NCBI GenBank assembly: GCA_017470735.1 | Contig: JAFUYB010000032.1 | Location: forward strand, 1-60,095 | From: Lachnospiraceae bacterium | Lineage (GTDB): Bacteria; Bacillota; Clostridia; Lachnospirales; Lachnospiraceae | Reading direction: 5' to 3' | Length of the DNA: 60,095 nt | Shown: one piece after another, positions 52,737-60,095 of the stretch | Layout: the number at the start of each line of letters is the position of its first letter | Numbering within the stretch: the stretch's first letter is position 1 | Notes under the pieces: generated by a model | What the model was told of the DNA's origin: nothing | Databases searched by the model: none | The model's input: the letters and a program-made list of their open reading frames with translations, nothing else | Made by a program: the position numbers and the translations under genes

Positions 52737-53675
52737 ATGTTTTATGCAATCATGGCAAGCTTGCCAATCATCATTCTGTTAATTGTGGTAGTCTGCGTGT
52801 TGATCTCATGTATCCGTATCGTGCCGCAGGCGCATGCGTTTGTCGTAGAGCGCTTGGGAGCGTATCAGACGACCTGGTCGGTGGGGCTGCATGTGAAAGC
52901 GCCGATCATTGACCGCGTGGCGCAGAATGTCAATTTAAAAGAGCAGGTTGTGGATTTTCCGCCGCAGCCGGTGATCACCAAGGATAATGTTACCATGCAG
53001 ATTGATACGGTCATTTATTTCCAGATCACGGATCCGAGGCTTTACTGCTATGGCGTGGAGAATCCGATCATGGCGATTGAAAATCTGACCGCAACGACAC
53101 TGCGGAATGTCATCGGCGATCTTGAATTGGATGAGACCCTGACATCCCGCGAGACGATCAACACCAAGATGCGCGCGTCGCTTGATGTGGCAACGGATCC
53201 CTGGGGTATCAAGATCAACCGTGTCGAGCTGAAGAATATCATCCCGCCGACGGCGATCAAGGACGCAATGGAAAAACAGATGAAGGCAGAGCGTGAGCGC
53301 CGGGAAGCGATCCTGATCGCAGAGGGCGAAAAGAAGTCCACAATCCTGATCGCAGAGGGTAAAAAGGAATCGGCGATCCTGGACGCGGAAGCAGAAAAGC
53401 AGGCGGCGATCCTGCGCGCGGAGGCGAAGAAAGAAGCGACAGTCCGCGAAGCGGAAGGTCAGGCAGAAGCCATCCTGAAGGTACAGCAGGCGAATGCGGA
53501 CGGTCTGCGGTTCCTGAAAGAAGCAGGAGCGGACGAGCGCGTGCTGCAGCTGAAATCCTTAGAGGCGTTTGCGAAAGCGGCAGACGGCAAGGCGACGAAG
53601 CTGATCATCCCTTCCGATATCCAGGGGGTCGCAGGGCTTGCGGCTTCGATCAAAGAGATTGTGAAAGAGGGATAG
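52737..53675 (+). CDS. SPFH/band-7 (stomatin-like, QmcA-type) protein
   Basis: The 312-residue protein has one N-terminal membrane span (IIILLIVVVCVLISCI), the band-7 domain (RIVPQAHAFVVERLGAYQTTWSVGLHVKAPIIDRVAQNVNLKEQVVDFPPQPVITKDNV), and then a long charged coiled coil with near-repeats of ILIAEGEKKSTILIAEGKKE. Such proteins form ring-like cages and lipid microdomains that scaffold membrane proteases. No NfeD partner gene is adjacent, and no FtsH gene is near. AGGAGGAG precedes the ATG. Confidence 0.92.
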   Translation: MFYAIMASLPIIILLIVVVCVLISCIRIVPQAHAFVVERLGAYQTTWSVGLHVKAPIIDRVAQNVNLKEQVVDFPPQPVITKDNVTMQIDTVIYFQITDPRLYCYGVENPIMAIENLTATTLRNVIGDLELDETLTSRETINTKMRASLDVATDPWGIKINRVELKNIIPPTAIKDAMEKQMKAERERREAILIAEGEKKSTILIAEGKKESAILDAEAEKQAAILRAEAKKEATVREAEGQAEAILKVQQANADGLRFLKEAGADERVLQLKSLEAFAKAADGKATKLIIPSDIQGVAGLAASIKEIVKEG

Positions 53676-53748
53676 TTTTTGAAAGAGAAGTGTTCCTAAA
53701 AATATTTGAAAGCAGAAAGATGTTTTCGGAAATATTGGAGTAAATGCA

Positions 53749-54741
53749 ATGAATTTAAAAGACAGAAATTTTTTGAAGCTGCTGGATTATACGCCCGACG
53801 AGATACGGTATCTGGTCGATCTGTCAGCACGACTGAAAGAGGAAAAGAAAAAGGGCATTGCTCATGATGTGCTGCGCGGAAAGCAGATTGCGCTGATTTT
53901 CGAGAAGACGAGTACGCGCACGCGCTGTTCCTTTGAAGTGGCGGCGCACGATCTGGGGATGCATGCGACCTATCTCGATCCGGCAAGCTCCCAGATCGGA
54001 AAAAAAGAAAGCATCGCGGACACGGCGCGGGTACTCGGACGGATGTACGACGGGATCGAATACCGGGGGTTCGGACAGGAGATCGTCGAGAAGCTGGCGG
54101 AGCACGCCGGTGTACCGGTGTGGAACGGACTGACCAATGAATTCCATCCGACGCAGATGATCGCGGATATGCTGACGATCAAGGAGAAGCTTGGACGGCT
54201 GGAGAATATACGGTTCGTGTATATGGGGGATGCGCGCTACAATATGGGCAATTCCCTGATGGTGACCTGCGCCAAGCTGGGCTTTGACTTCGTGGCCTGC
54301 ACCAATCAGAAGTATTTCCCGGAAGACGGACTGGTGGAGACCTGCCGGAAGATCGCCGGAGAGACAGGCGGCAGCATTACCCTGACGGATTCTGTCGAAG
54401 ACGGATGCAGGGATGCGGATGTGATCTATACAGATGTGTGGGTGTCAATGGGCGAACCGGATGCGGTATGGAAGGAACGGATTCAAGATCTGCTGCCGTA
54501 TCAGGTGAATGCCAAGGCGTTTTCGTATGCGAAGGAGAATGCGATTTTCATGCACTGCCTGCCGGCGTTCCACGACCTGGAGACGAGCATCGGAAAGGAT
54601 GTCCACGAGCGGTTTGGGCTTTCCGAAATGGAAGTGACGGATGAGGTGTTTGAAAGCGCAAGGTCCGTTGTATTTGATGAGGCAGAGAACCGGATGCATT
54701 CGATCAAAGCGGTGATGTATGCGACTTTGCATGGGGAATAA
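53749..54741 (+). CDS. argF: Ornithine carbamoyltransferase
   Basis: The enzyme condenses ornithine with carbamoyl phosphate to citrulline, in arginine synthesis or, in the reverse direction, in the deiminase pathway. The 330-residue protein has the carbamoyl-phosphate loop [46 protein letters not shown] (ornithine loop) and HCLPAFHD with the catalytic cysteine. The long form with KYEKN-like absence of extensions is typical. No other arg gene is adjacent, so the anabolic or catabolic direction is open. TTGGAG precedes the start. Confidence 0.96.
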   Translation: MNLKDRNFLKLLDYTPDEIRYLVDLSARLKEEKKKGIAHDVLRGKQIALIFEKTSTRTRCSFEVAAHDLGMHATYLDPASSQIGKKESIADTARVLGRMYDGIEYRGFGQEIVEKLAEHAGVPVWNGLTNEFHPTQMIADMLTIKEKLGRLENIRFVYMGDARYNMGNSLMVTCAKLGFDFVACTNQKYFPEDGLVETCRKIAGETGGSITLTDSVEDGCRDADVIYTDVWVSMGEPDAVWKERIQDLLPYQVNAKAFSYAKENAIFMHCLPAFHDLETSIGKDVHERFGLSEMEVTDEVFESARSVVFDEAENRMHSIKAVMYATLHGE

Positions 54742-54861
54742 ATGTTGCTGCAGGCGATGGCAAAATATGAGGAATACATCCATTTCCGCAGTCAGACCCT
54801 GCCGATGAACGAAATGCCAATTACGGCTTCAATGCGTTTGGGAATTCACGGAAGATTTTAG
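54742..54861 (+). CDS. Possible 39-residue small ORF after argF
   Basis: ATG 54742 directly follows the argF stop, with GGGGA 4 bases before it. The frame runs MLLQAMAKYEEYIHFRSQTL, then PMNEMPITASMRLGIHGRF, to TAG. It is short, with mixed composition and no signal or membrane segment. It could be a coupled small protein, a gene remnant, or chance. Confidence 0.3.
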   Translation: MLLQAMAKYEEYIHFRSQTLPMNEMPITASMRLGIHGRF

Positions 54862-54882
54862 AGTTTGTGAACGAATGAACAA

Positions 54883-55731
54883 ATGAGCACACAATACATA
54901 TATCAAAAAAGTATCGACTCCACGAACAATGAGATCAAGCGCAGGCTTGCTTCCGGTGGGTGTCTGGAGGAGTACACAGTTATTTCAGCGGGGACGCAGA
55001 CGGCTGGACGGGGCAGGATCGGACATGAGTGGAGTTCGCCCGCAGATGTGTCGGTGGCGACAAGCATGGTGTTGTACCCTAAAGTGCTTTCAAAGAAAAG
55101 CGATGAAGTATTTCCGCGGAAGCCGGAAGAGGATGCCAAGAGCGGGTCACGGTCCGGGACAATTTCGGAGGAGTGCGTACCGCAGCTTACGATTGTAGCG
55201 GCAATGGCGGTGGCTTATGCAGTAGAAGAATTATATGGTCTTGCAGCGCAGATCAAGTGGGTCAATGACATTCTGCTTTCCGGGAAAAAAATCTGCGGGA
55301 TATTGACGGAGCGCGTAGACGATGCGGTCGTTGTGGGCATCGGAGTGAATGTTTATCCGGGCAGTTTTCCGCCGGAGCTTGCGGAGCGGGCGACCTGTAT
55401 TGCGGATGAGCTGGAGAAGCAAAACGGCATAAAAAAGAATGATACTGCGGTCAGCAGAAAACATTTGACAGAAAAAATATGGCAGCATTTTTTGGCACTG
55501 TATGAACAGTTTCTGCAAAACCGGAGCCTCGCGTTTCTGCTGGACGAATACAATGCACGGCTGGTCAATGCAGGGCGGATGGTGCGGGTTATGGATCCTG
55601 CGGGAGCATATGAAGCGAAGGCGCTTTCGATGGATGAAAACGGCAGGCTGGTTGTGGAAACGGAAGCCGGCGTTATAAACCGGATTGATTCCGGTGAGGT
55701 GCATGTGAGAGGACAGAACGGCTATGTATGA
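54883..55731 (+). CDS. birA: Biotin--[acetyl-CoA-carboxylase] ligase
   Basis: The enzyme activates biotin as biotinyl-AMP and attaches it to biotin carboxyl carrier protein. The 282-residue protein starts at the catalytic domain (KSIDSTNNEIKRRL, then the biotin/ATP loop AGTQTAGRGRIGHEWSSP, IKWVNDILLSGKKICGILTER, VVGIGVNV) and ends with the SH3-like C domain. The N-terminal winged-helix of BirA-type repressors is absent, so it should be a pure ligase. An insertion around residues 70-95 (KSDEVFPRKPEEDAKSGS) is longer than usual. Only a weak ribosome site is seen. Confidence 0.95.
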   Translation: MSTQYIYQKSIDSTNNEIKRRLASGGCLEEYTVISAGTQTAGRGRIGHEWSSPADVSVATSMVLYPKVLSKKSDEVFPRKPEEDAKSGSRSGTISEECVPQLTIVAAMAVAYAVEELYGLAAQIKWVNDILLSGKKICGILTERVDDAVVVGIGVNVYPGSFPPELAERATCIADELEKQNGIKKNDTAVSRKHLTEKIWQHFLALYEQFLQNRSLAFLLDEYNARLVNAGRMVRVMDPAGAYEAKALSMDENGRLVVETEAGVINRIDSGEVHVRGQNGYV

Positions 55732-56092
55732 CGGATACAAGGATGAGCTGTGGGAAGGATCGTACGGTGATGAAATCGTGCTCTGCGCGGCAAGCGCATA
55801 TTCCCAGAAATATTATTTGAATGAAAATTTTCTCACATTGCCGGAGCAGATACAAAACGAGCTGCAGATATTATGTGTGCTGTTTACGGAAGAAGTGGGA
55901 GGCACGGTGCGGCTGGTGTTTGACGGAGACGGAAACCTGTCAATCCGGACGGAGGCAGAGGAAGAGGATATCCTCTATGATGAGATCGGAAGTGTTCTGA
56001 AGGTCAAACAGATCCAGAGAGAAAAACGCGAATTGTTCGAGGCATTGGAAATGTATTTTAAAGTATTTTTTCTTGGGGAGGAAGCAGAGTGA
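55724..56092 (+). CDS. Conserved small protein between birA and coaX
   Basis: The 122-residue cytoplasmic acidic protein has no signal or membrane segment. The middle reads LPEQIQNELQILCVLFTEEVGGTVRLVFDGDGNLSI, and the end is helical (REKRELFEALEMYFKVFF). It overlaps the birA end by 8 bases and coaX by 4 (GTGA), so the three are translated together. I have seen similar small proteins in this position in Lachnospiraceae but know no function. Confidence 0.8.
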   Translation: MYDGYKDELWEGSYGDEIVLCAASAYSQKYYLNENFLTLPEQIQNELQILCVLFTEEVGGTVRLVFDGDGNLSIRTEAEEEDILYDEIGSVLKVKQIQREKRELFEALEMYFKVFFLGEEAE

Positions 56093-56862
56093 TACTCGCA
56101 ATCGACGCAGGCAACACCAATATTACCATGGGCGTGTTTGACGGAGAAAGGCTGGTCGGGAATTTTCGTATGACGACAGCGATTCCGCGTACATCGGATG
56201 AGTATGGAATTGTGATCCGGGATATCATCGAGCAGAACGGCATCAGCAAAAAACAGATTGACGACGCCATTCTCGCAAGCGTGGTACCTGCGATCAACCA
56301 TTCGCTGATCAGCGGGATCATCAAATATTTTGACATTCATCCGGTCATCGTCAAGCGGACGATAGAAACGGGCATTACCATTGCGCTTGACCATCCGGAG
56401 CAGGTCGGGGCGGACCGTGTCGTGGATGCGGCGGCGGCGTTTGCGCTGTACGGCGGACCGGTGATCGTGATTGATTACGGCACGGCAACGACCTACGATT
56501 TGGTCAATGCAAAAGGGGAATTTGAAGCAGGCGTAACGGCTCCGGGCATTCGCATTTCCGCGAGGGCGCTGTGGGAGGATGCGGCAAAGCTGCCTGAAAT
56601 TGAAATAAAAAAACCGGCGAGCATTCTGGCAAAAGAGACGATCACATCGATGCAGGCAGGACTTGTTTTCGGGCAGATCGGGCAGACGGAATATCTGATC
56701 CGCAGCCTGATCGACGCATCGGGATATGAAAATGTCAAGGTTGTGGCGACAGGCGGTCTCGGGAAAATGATTTCCAATGAGACAGAATTGATTCAGGAGT
56801 ACAATCCGGATCTGACGCTGATCGGACTCAATCTGATCTACCAAAAGCAAAAGCGGGCATGA
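56089..56862 (+). CDS. coaX: Type III pantothenate kinase
   Basis: The enzyme catalyses the first step of coenzyme A synthesis and is the acetyl-CoA-insensitive type. The 257-residue ASKHA-fold protein has the phosphate motif LAIDAGNTNITMGVFDGERLV, GADRVVDAAAAFALYGGPVIVIDYGTATTYD, and APGIRISARALWEDAAKLPEIE followed by SMQAGLVFGQIG. It starts with GTG inside the previous stop, with GGGGAGGAAG upstream. Pairing with birA links two cofactors of acyl metabolism, a frequent order (birA-coaX-dus) in Firmicutes. Confidence 0.96.
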   Translation: MILAIDAGNTNITMGVFDGERLVGNFRMTTAIPRTSDEYGIVIRDIIEQNGISKKQIDDAILASVVPAINHSLISGIIKYFDIHPVIVKRTIETGITIALDHPEQVGADRVVDAAAAFALYGGPVIVIDYGTATTYDLVNAKGEFEAGVTAPGIRISARALWEDAAKLPEIEIKKPASILAKETITSMQAGLVFGQIGQTEYLIRSLIDASGYENVKVVATGGLGKMISNETELIQEYNPDLTLIGLNLIYQKQKRA

Positions 56863-56882
56863 AACAGGAAGGTCGGTAATAT

Positions 56883-57860
56883 TTGAAAACGCGATTGCGG
56901 GAAGCCATTCACCCGCTTCAAATCGGCAGTGTGCGGTTAGACAACAATTTGATATTCGCGCCGATGGCGGGAGTGTCCGATCCGCCGTTCCGGCTGCTTT
57001 GCCATGAGCAGGGCGCGGGACTGGTGTGCATGGAGATGATCAGCGCGAAAGCCCTGTATTATCATAATAAAAAGACAAAGGATCTGATGCAGACGACGGC
57101 AGAAGAGCGGCCGGTGTCGCTGCAGCTGTTCGGTTCGGACGCGGATTGCATGGCGCAGATGACGGCAGAAATCGAGGACGGGCCGTTTGACATTCTGGAT
57201 ATCAATATGGGCTGTCCCGTACCGAAGATTGTCAAGGGCGGAGACGGTTCCGCGTTGATGAAGCAGCCCAGGCTGGTAGAAGAAATTGTGACCAAATGCG
57301 TACGGGCGACAAAAAAGCCGGTGACCGTCAAAATCCGGAAAGGTTTTGACGAGGAGCACTGTAACGCGGTTGAGATCGCAAAAATCATCGAAGCATCCGG
57401 CGCGGCGGCAGTGGCGGTGCACGGAAGGACACGGGAGCAATATTATTCCGGCGAAGCGGACTGGGAGATCATCCGCCGGGTCAAAGAAGCGGTTGCGATT
57501 CCGGTGATCGGAAACGGGGATATCACTTCTGTTGCGGCAGTGGCGGCGATGTATGAGCGGACCGGATGTGACGGATTTATGATCGCGCGCGCGGCGCAGG
57601 GCAATCCGTGGATATTCGCGCAGATATTGCACGAAGCGGAAACAGACGAACCGCTTTTAAAGCCATCAGCCAAAGAGGTATCGGATATGGTGCTCCGGCA
57701 CGCCAGGATGCAGATTGACCTGCGGGGAGAGTTTCTTGGCATCCGACAGATGCGCAAGCACGCGTCGTGGTATATTTCAGGGTATCCGGGAGCCGCAAGG
57801 CTGCGCGGCAGGATCAATGAAGTGGAAAGTTATGCCGAATTGGAAGCCTTGTTTTCTTGA
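56883..57860 (+). CDS. dusB: tRNA-dihydrouridine synthase DusB-type
   Basis: This flavoenzyme reduces uridines in the tRNA D-loop. The 325-residue TIM-barrel protein has LIFAPMAGVSDPPFRLL, the catalytic cysteine in DINMGCPVPKIVKGGDGSALM, KIRKGFDEEHCNAVEIAKI, VAVHGRTREQYYSGEADW and GNGDITSVAAVAAMYERTGCDGFMIARAAQGNPW. The start is TTG 56883, with AGGAAGG 10 bases upstream; no ATG occurs before the FMN site. Its stop codon overlaps the greA promoter. Confidence 0.95.
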   Translation: MKTRLREAIHPLQIGSVRLDNNLIFAPMAGVSDPPFRLLCHEQGAGLVCMEMISAKALYYHNKKTKDLMQTTAEERPVSLQLFGSDADCMAQMTAEIEDGPFDILDINMGCPVPKIVKGGDGSALMKQPRLVEEIVTKCVRATKKPVTVKIRKGFDEEHCNAVEIAKIIEASGAAAVAVHGRTREQYYSGEADWEIIRRVKEAVAIPVIGNGDITSVAAVAAMYERTGCDGFMIARAAQGNPWIFAQILHEAETDEPLLKPSAKEVSDMVLRHARMQIDLRGEFLGIRQMRKHASWYISGYPGAARLRGRINEVESYAELEALFS

Positions 57861-57885
57861 CAAGGACGGCATGAAACTATATCAT
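57857..57885 (+). promoter_or_regulatory. Promoter of greA-lysS
   Basis: A perfect TTGACA (57857-57862) overlaps the dusB stop; a 17-base spacer and TATCAT (57880-57885) follow. The leader is about 35 bases with GAGGAGG before greA. Confidence 0.65.
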
Positions 57886-57925
57886 AATACGGTTAGAGTC
57901 AGTTCATATGTGAGGAGGCACGCAG

Positions 57926-58399
57926 ATGGAACCGAAAAAGAACCTGATGACCAAAGAAGGCTTGCAGGCACTGGAAAATGAGCTGCAGGATCTGAAAGAA
58001 AATAAGCGCTATGAAATTGCGCAGAAGATTAAAGAGGCGCGTGAGCAGGGCGACTTGTCCGAGAACGCAGAATACGATGCGGCAAAGGACGAGCAGCGTG
58101 ACATAGAAGCCCGGATTGAAGAGCTGGAAGGCATTTTGAAATATGCGGAAGTCGTCGAGGAGGAAGAAGGCAGCGATGCCGTCAATATCGGCGCCCGTAT
58201 CCGTATTCTCGATGTGGATCTCGGAGAAGAAGTGGAATACCGTCTGGTCGGGTCGACGGAGGCGGACAGCCTGAACGGAAAGATCTCCAACGAGTCGCCG
58301 CTGGGCAGCGCGTTGCTCGGGACCCGGGTCGGAGATACGGTCAGCGTAGAAACGGAATTTGGCAAATTTGATTACAAAGTACTGGATATTCAGAGGTAA
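57926..58399 (+). CDS. greA: Transcription elongation factor GreA
   Basis: GreA enters the RNA polymerase secondary channel and stimulates cleavage of backtracked RNA. The 157-residue length is standard. The N-terminal coiled coil (LMTKEGLQALENELQDLKENKRYEIAQKIKEAREQGDLSENAEYDAAKDEQ) carries the acidic tip DLSENAEYD, and the C-terminal FKBP-like domain includes ISNESPLGSALLGTRVGDTV. It starts a new transcript and is followed 6 bases later by lysS, a common firmicute pair. Confidence 0.97.
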   Translation: MEPKKNLMTKEGLQALENELQDLKENKRYEIAQKIKEAREQGDLSENAEYDAAKDEQRDIEARIEELEGILKYAEVVEEEEGSDAVNIGARIRILDVDLGEEVEYRLVGSTEADSLNGKISNESPLGSALLGTRVGDTVSVETEFGKFDYKVLDIQR

Positions 58400-58405
58400 T
58401 GTCAT

Positions 58406-59980
58406 ATGGCAGAGCAGAACAAAAAGCAAAAAGAAAATCAGGGCGGGCAGGAGCAGGATTTAAATCAGCTTCTGAAGGTACGCCGTGAAAAATTGGCGGC
58501 GTTGCAGGAATCCGGCAATGATCCGTTTCAGATTACGAAATACGATGTGACCCATCATTCTGATGAAGTGCGTGCGCAGTACGACGCTTTGGAATTCATA
58601 CCGCCGGTGGATGAAGACGGCAAAAATGCCGTTGTGCCGATGGATGAAATTCCTGCGGAAAAGCTTGTATCGATTGCGGGGCGTATGATGTTCAAACGCG
58701 TGATGGGTAAGGCGTCCTTCGCGCATATCCGTGACCGGCAGGGCGACATCCAGATTTATGTGACGCGCAACGACATCGGTGACGAGGCATATGCGTCGTT
58801 CAAAAAACTCGATGTGGGTGACATTCTCGGTATCAAAGGCTTTGTATTCAAGACCAGGACCGGAGAGATTTCTGTTCACGCAAAGGAAGTGACATTACTT
58901 TCCAAGAGTCTGCAGATCCTTCCCGAAAAGTTCCACGGATTGGTGGATACCGACCTCAAATACCGTCAGCGTTATGTTGACCTGATCATGAATGAGGATG
59001 TCCGTGATACCTTTATCAAGCGGTCAAAAATTATCCATGAGATCCGGACATTCCTGGCAAAAAGGGATTTCCTTGAAGTGGAGACTCCGATTTTGGTATC
59101 CAATGCAGGAGGCGCTGCCGCGCGTCCTTTCGAGACACATTTCAATGCATTGGACGAAGATTTAAAGCTGCGGATTTCTTTGGAGCTGAACTTAAAGAGG
59201 CTGATCGTCGGCGGTCTGGAGAGAGTGTTTGAAATCGGCCGCGTGTTCCGTAACGAGGGCGTGGATACCCGCCACAATCCGGAGTTTACGCTGATGGAGC
59301 TGTATCAGGCATACACCGATTACTACGGCATGATGGAGCTGACCGAGAGCATGTACCGCTATGTGGCGGAGCAGGTCTGCGGCAGCGCAAAGATCACCTA
59401 CAACGATATCGAGATCGATTTTGGCAAACCGTTTGAGCGGATCACGATGGTGGACTGCATCAAGCGTTATACGGGCATTGATTTTGATGCGGTAACTACT
59501 GACGAGGAGGCATTCAAGCTGGCAAAAGAGCATGGCATGGAATTCCCGTCGCATTACAAAAAGGGCAACATTGTCAATATGTTCTTTGAAGAATATTGCG
59601 AGAAGGAGCTGGTGCAGCCGACCTTTGTCATGGACCACCCGATCGAGATATCCCCGCTGACCAAGAAAAAGCCCGAGGATCCGGCCAAGGTAGAGCGTTT
59701 TGAGTTGTTCATCAACACATGGGAGATGTGCAACGCTTACTCCGAGCTCAATGACCCGATCGACCAGCGCGAGCGTTTTGCCGCACAGGACGCGGCATTC
59801 GCCCTTGGTGATGAGGATGCGATGGACCGCACCGACGAAGACTTCCTGAACGCCCTTTCCGTCGGCATGCCCCCGACCGGCGGCATCGGCTACGGCATCG
59901 ACCGCCTCGTTATGATCCTGACCAACAGCCCGGCTATCCGGGATGTGTTGTTGTTCCCGACGCTCAAGTCACTGAGTTAA
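58406..59980 (+). CDS. lysS: Lysyl-tRNA synthetase, class II
   Basis: The enzyme charges tRNA-Lys. The 524-residue protein has an N-terminal OB-fold anticodon domain (about 75-170), motif 1 around [21 protein letters not shown], motif 2 [27 protein letters not shown] and motif 3 [14 protein letters not shown]. It ends [10 protein letters not shown] as expected. The first 25 residues are a Gln/Lys-rich extension. No T-box can fit in the 6-base gap to greA. The coding end lies inside the window. Confidence 0.98.
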   Translation: MAEQNKKQKENQGGQEQDLNQLLKVRREKLAALQESGNDPFQITKYDVTHHSDEVRAQYDALEFIPPVDEDGKNAVVPMDEIPAEKLVSIAGRMMFKRVMGKASFAHIRDRQGDIQIYVTRNDIGDEAYASFKKLDVGDILGIKGFVFKTRTGEISVHAKEVTLLSKSLQILPEKFHGLVDTDLKYRQRYVDLIMNEDVRDTFIKRSKIIHEIRTFLAKRDFLEVETPILVSNAGGAAARPFETHFNALDEDLKLRISLELNLKRLIVGGLERVFEIGRVFRNEGVDTRHNPEFTLMELYQAYTDYYGMMELTESMYRYVAEQVCGSAKITYNDIEIDFGKPFERITMVDCIKRYTGIDFDAVTTDEEAFKLAKEHGMEFPSHYKKGNIVNMFFEEYCEKELVQPTFVMDHPIEISPLTKKKPEDPAKVERFELFINTWEMCNAYSELNDPIDQRERFAAQDAAFALGDEDAMDRTDEDFLNALSVGMPPTGGIGYGIDRLVMILTNSPAIRDVLLFPTLKSLS

Positions 59981-60030
59981 TAGCGTAGCCGGAAATGCCG
60001 ATAAACACTGGGTTTTATGAAAAAGCAGAA

Positions 60031-60063
60031 CCGGAAAAAGTAGCTTACTACAACTTTTTTCGG
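60031..60063 (+). terminator. Possible terminator after lysS
   Basis: GTAG-CTTA-CTAC forms a small loop stem, extended by AAAAA against TTTTTT across an AAC bulge. Pairing is imperfect and the T run is inside the stem, so this is a weak call. The remaining bases to 60095 show no gene. Confidence 0.35.
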
Positions 60064-60095
60064 GGCAATGGGAAGTAATAGAGTGCAATAATAAC

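Noticed and set aside
52597-52912. Small overlapping frames before the SPFH gene
   Set aside because: They have no ribosome sites and overlap the leader and the start of the well-supported SPFH frame.
58400-58405. T-box riboswitch before lysS
   Set aside because: The gap to greA is only 6 bases, and the greA leader of about 35 bases is too short.

Overview
The window reads as a chromosomal stretch of a flagellated, anaerobic-type Gram-positive bacterium of the class Clostridia, most likely Lachnospiraceae. This is inferred from gene content and style: roughly half G+C, dense co-oriented operons with AAGGAGG-type ribosome sites, UvrB/UvrA/RecD2 of firmicute type, an Mbl-like MreB near flgF/flgG, comF followed by a YvyF-type flagellar gene, a cdaA-cdaR pair, an HPr, a mannose-family PTS with ManO, and birA/coaX/dusB/greA/lysS in series. 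No rRNA, tRNA, CRISPR array, prophage or complete insertion sequence was seen.

Layout. 1-7.5 kb: 3' part of uvrB, a small coiled-coil gene, a secreted leucine-rich-repeat protein (minus), uvrA and an mreB/mbl homologue. 7.5-12 kb: a lipoprotein, RecD2 helicase (minus) and a secreted GHL10-type glycosidase-like protein. 12-14.3 kb: a minus-strand flagellar rod operon (flgF, flgG, flgJ-like) behind a sigma-D-like promoter. 14.5-21 kb: a complete oligopeptide ABC transporter oppABCDF. The 0.5-kb oppA-oppB gap holds two ordinary hairpins and two inverted copies of a large structured repeat. 21-24.6 kb: a three-gene set (unknown membrane protein, solute-binding/VWA fusion, TelA). 24.6-31.3 kb: an orphan ABC solute-binding protein (minus), then comF, yvyF, two unknown membrane proteins, cdaA, cdaR and HPr. 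31.3-38.3 kb: dTDP-rhamnose genes rmlD, rmlB, rmlA, rmlC with glf, a polysaccharide ABC permease without its ATPase, and an AI-2E-family permease. 38.4-39.8 kb: an AT-richer AlbA_2/HTH gene whose promoter carries two palindromic operators. 40-42.2 kb: deoC, an RsgI-like lipoprotein and a HAD phosphatase. 42.2-51.3 kb: a mannose-family PTS (IIAB, IIC, IID), then a long operon manO, nagB, a cytidylate-kinase-like gene, an FKBP isomerase, an acyltransferase, an ATPase-like/esterase fusion and an LtrA-like membrane protein. 51.3-60 kb: murG (minus), an SPFH protein, argF, birA, a conserved small gene, coaX, dusB, greA and lysS.

Several themes recur. Sugar uptake and amino-sugar use (PTS, nagB) lie beside cell-envelope synthesis (rhamnose, galactofuranose, murG, mreB). 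The c-di-AMP genes (cdaA, cdaR) sit in the same run as competence- and flagellum-linked genes.

The most unusual signal is the pair of about 140-nt elements at 16365-16500 and 16574-16713. Their loop and junction sequences are conserved, while their paired stems differ in sequence yet stay complementary. That is the pattern expected of a selected structured RNA or a mobile palindromic element. Other points worth attention are a 5'-terminal hairpin on the opp transcript, back-to-back promoters sharing a -35 box with a leaderless HAD gene, a promoter built into a terminator, and the ATPase-like/esterase fusion.
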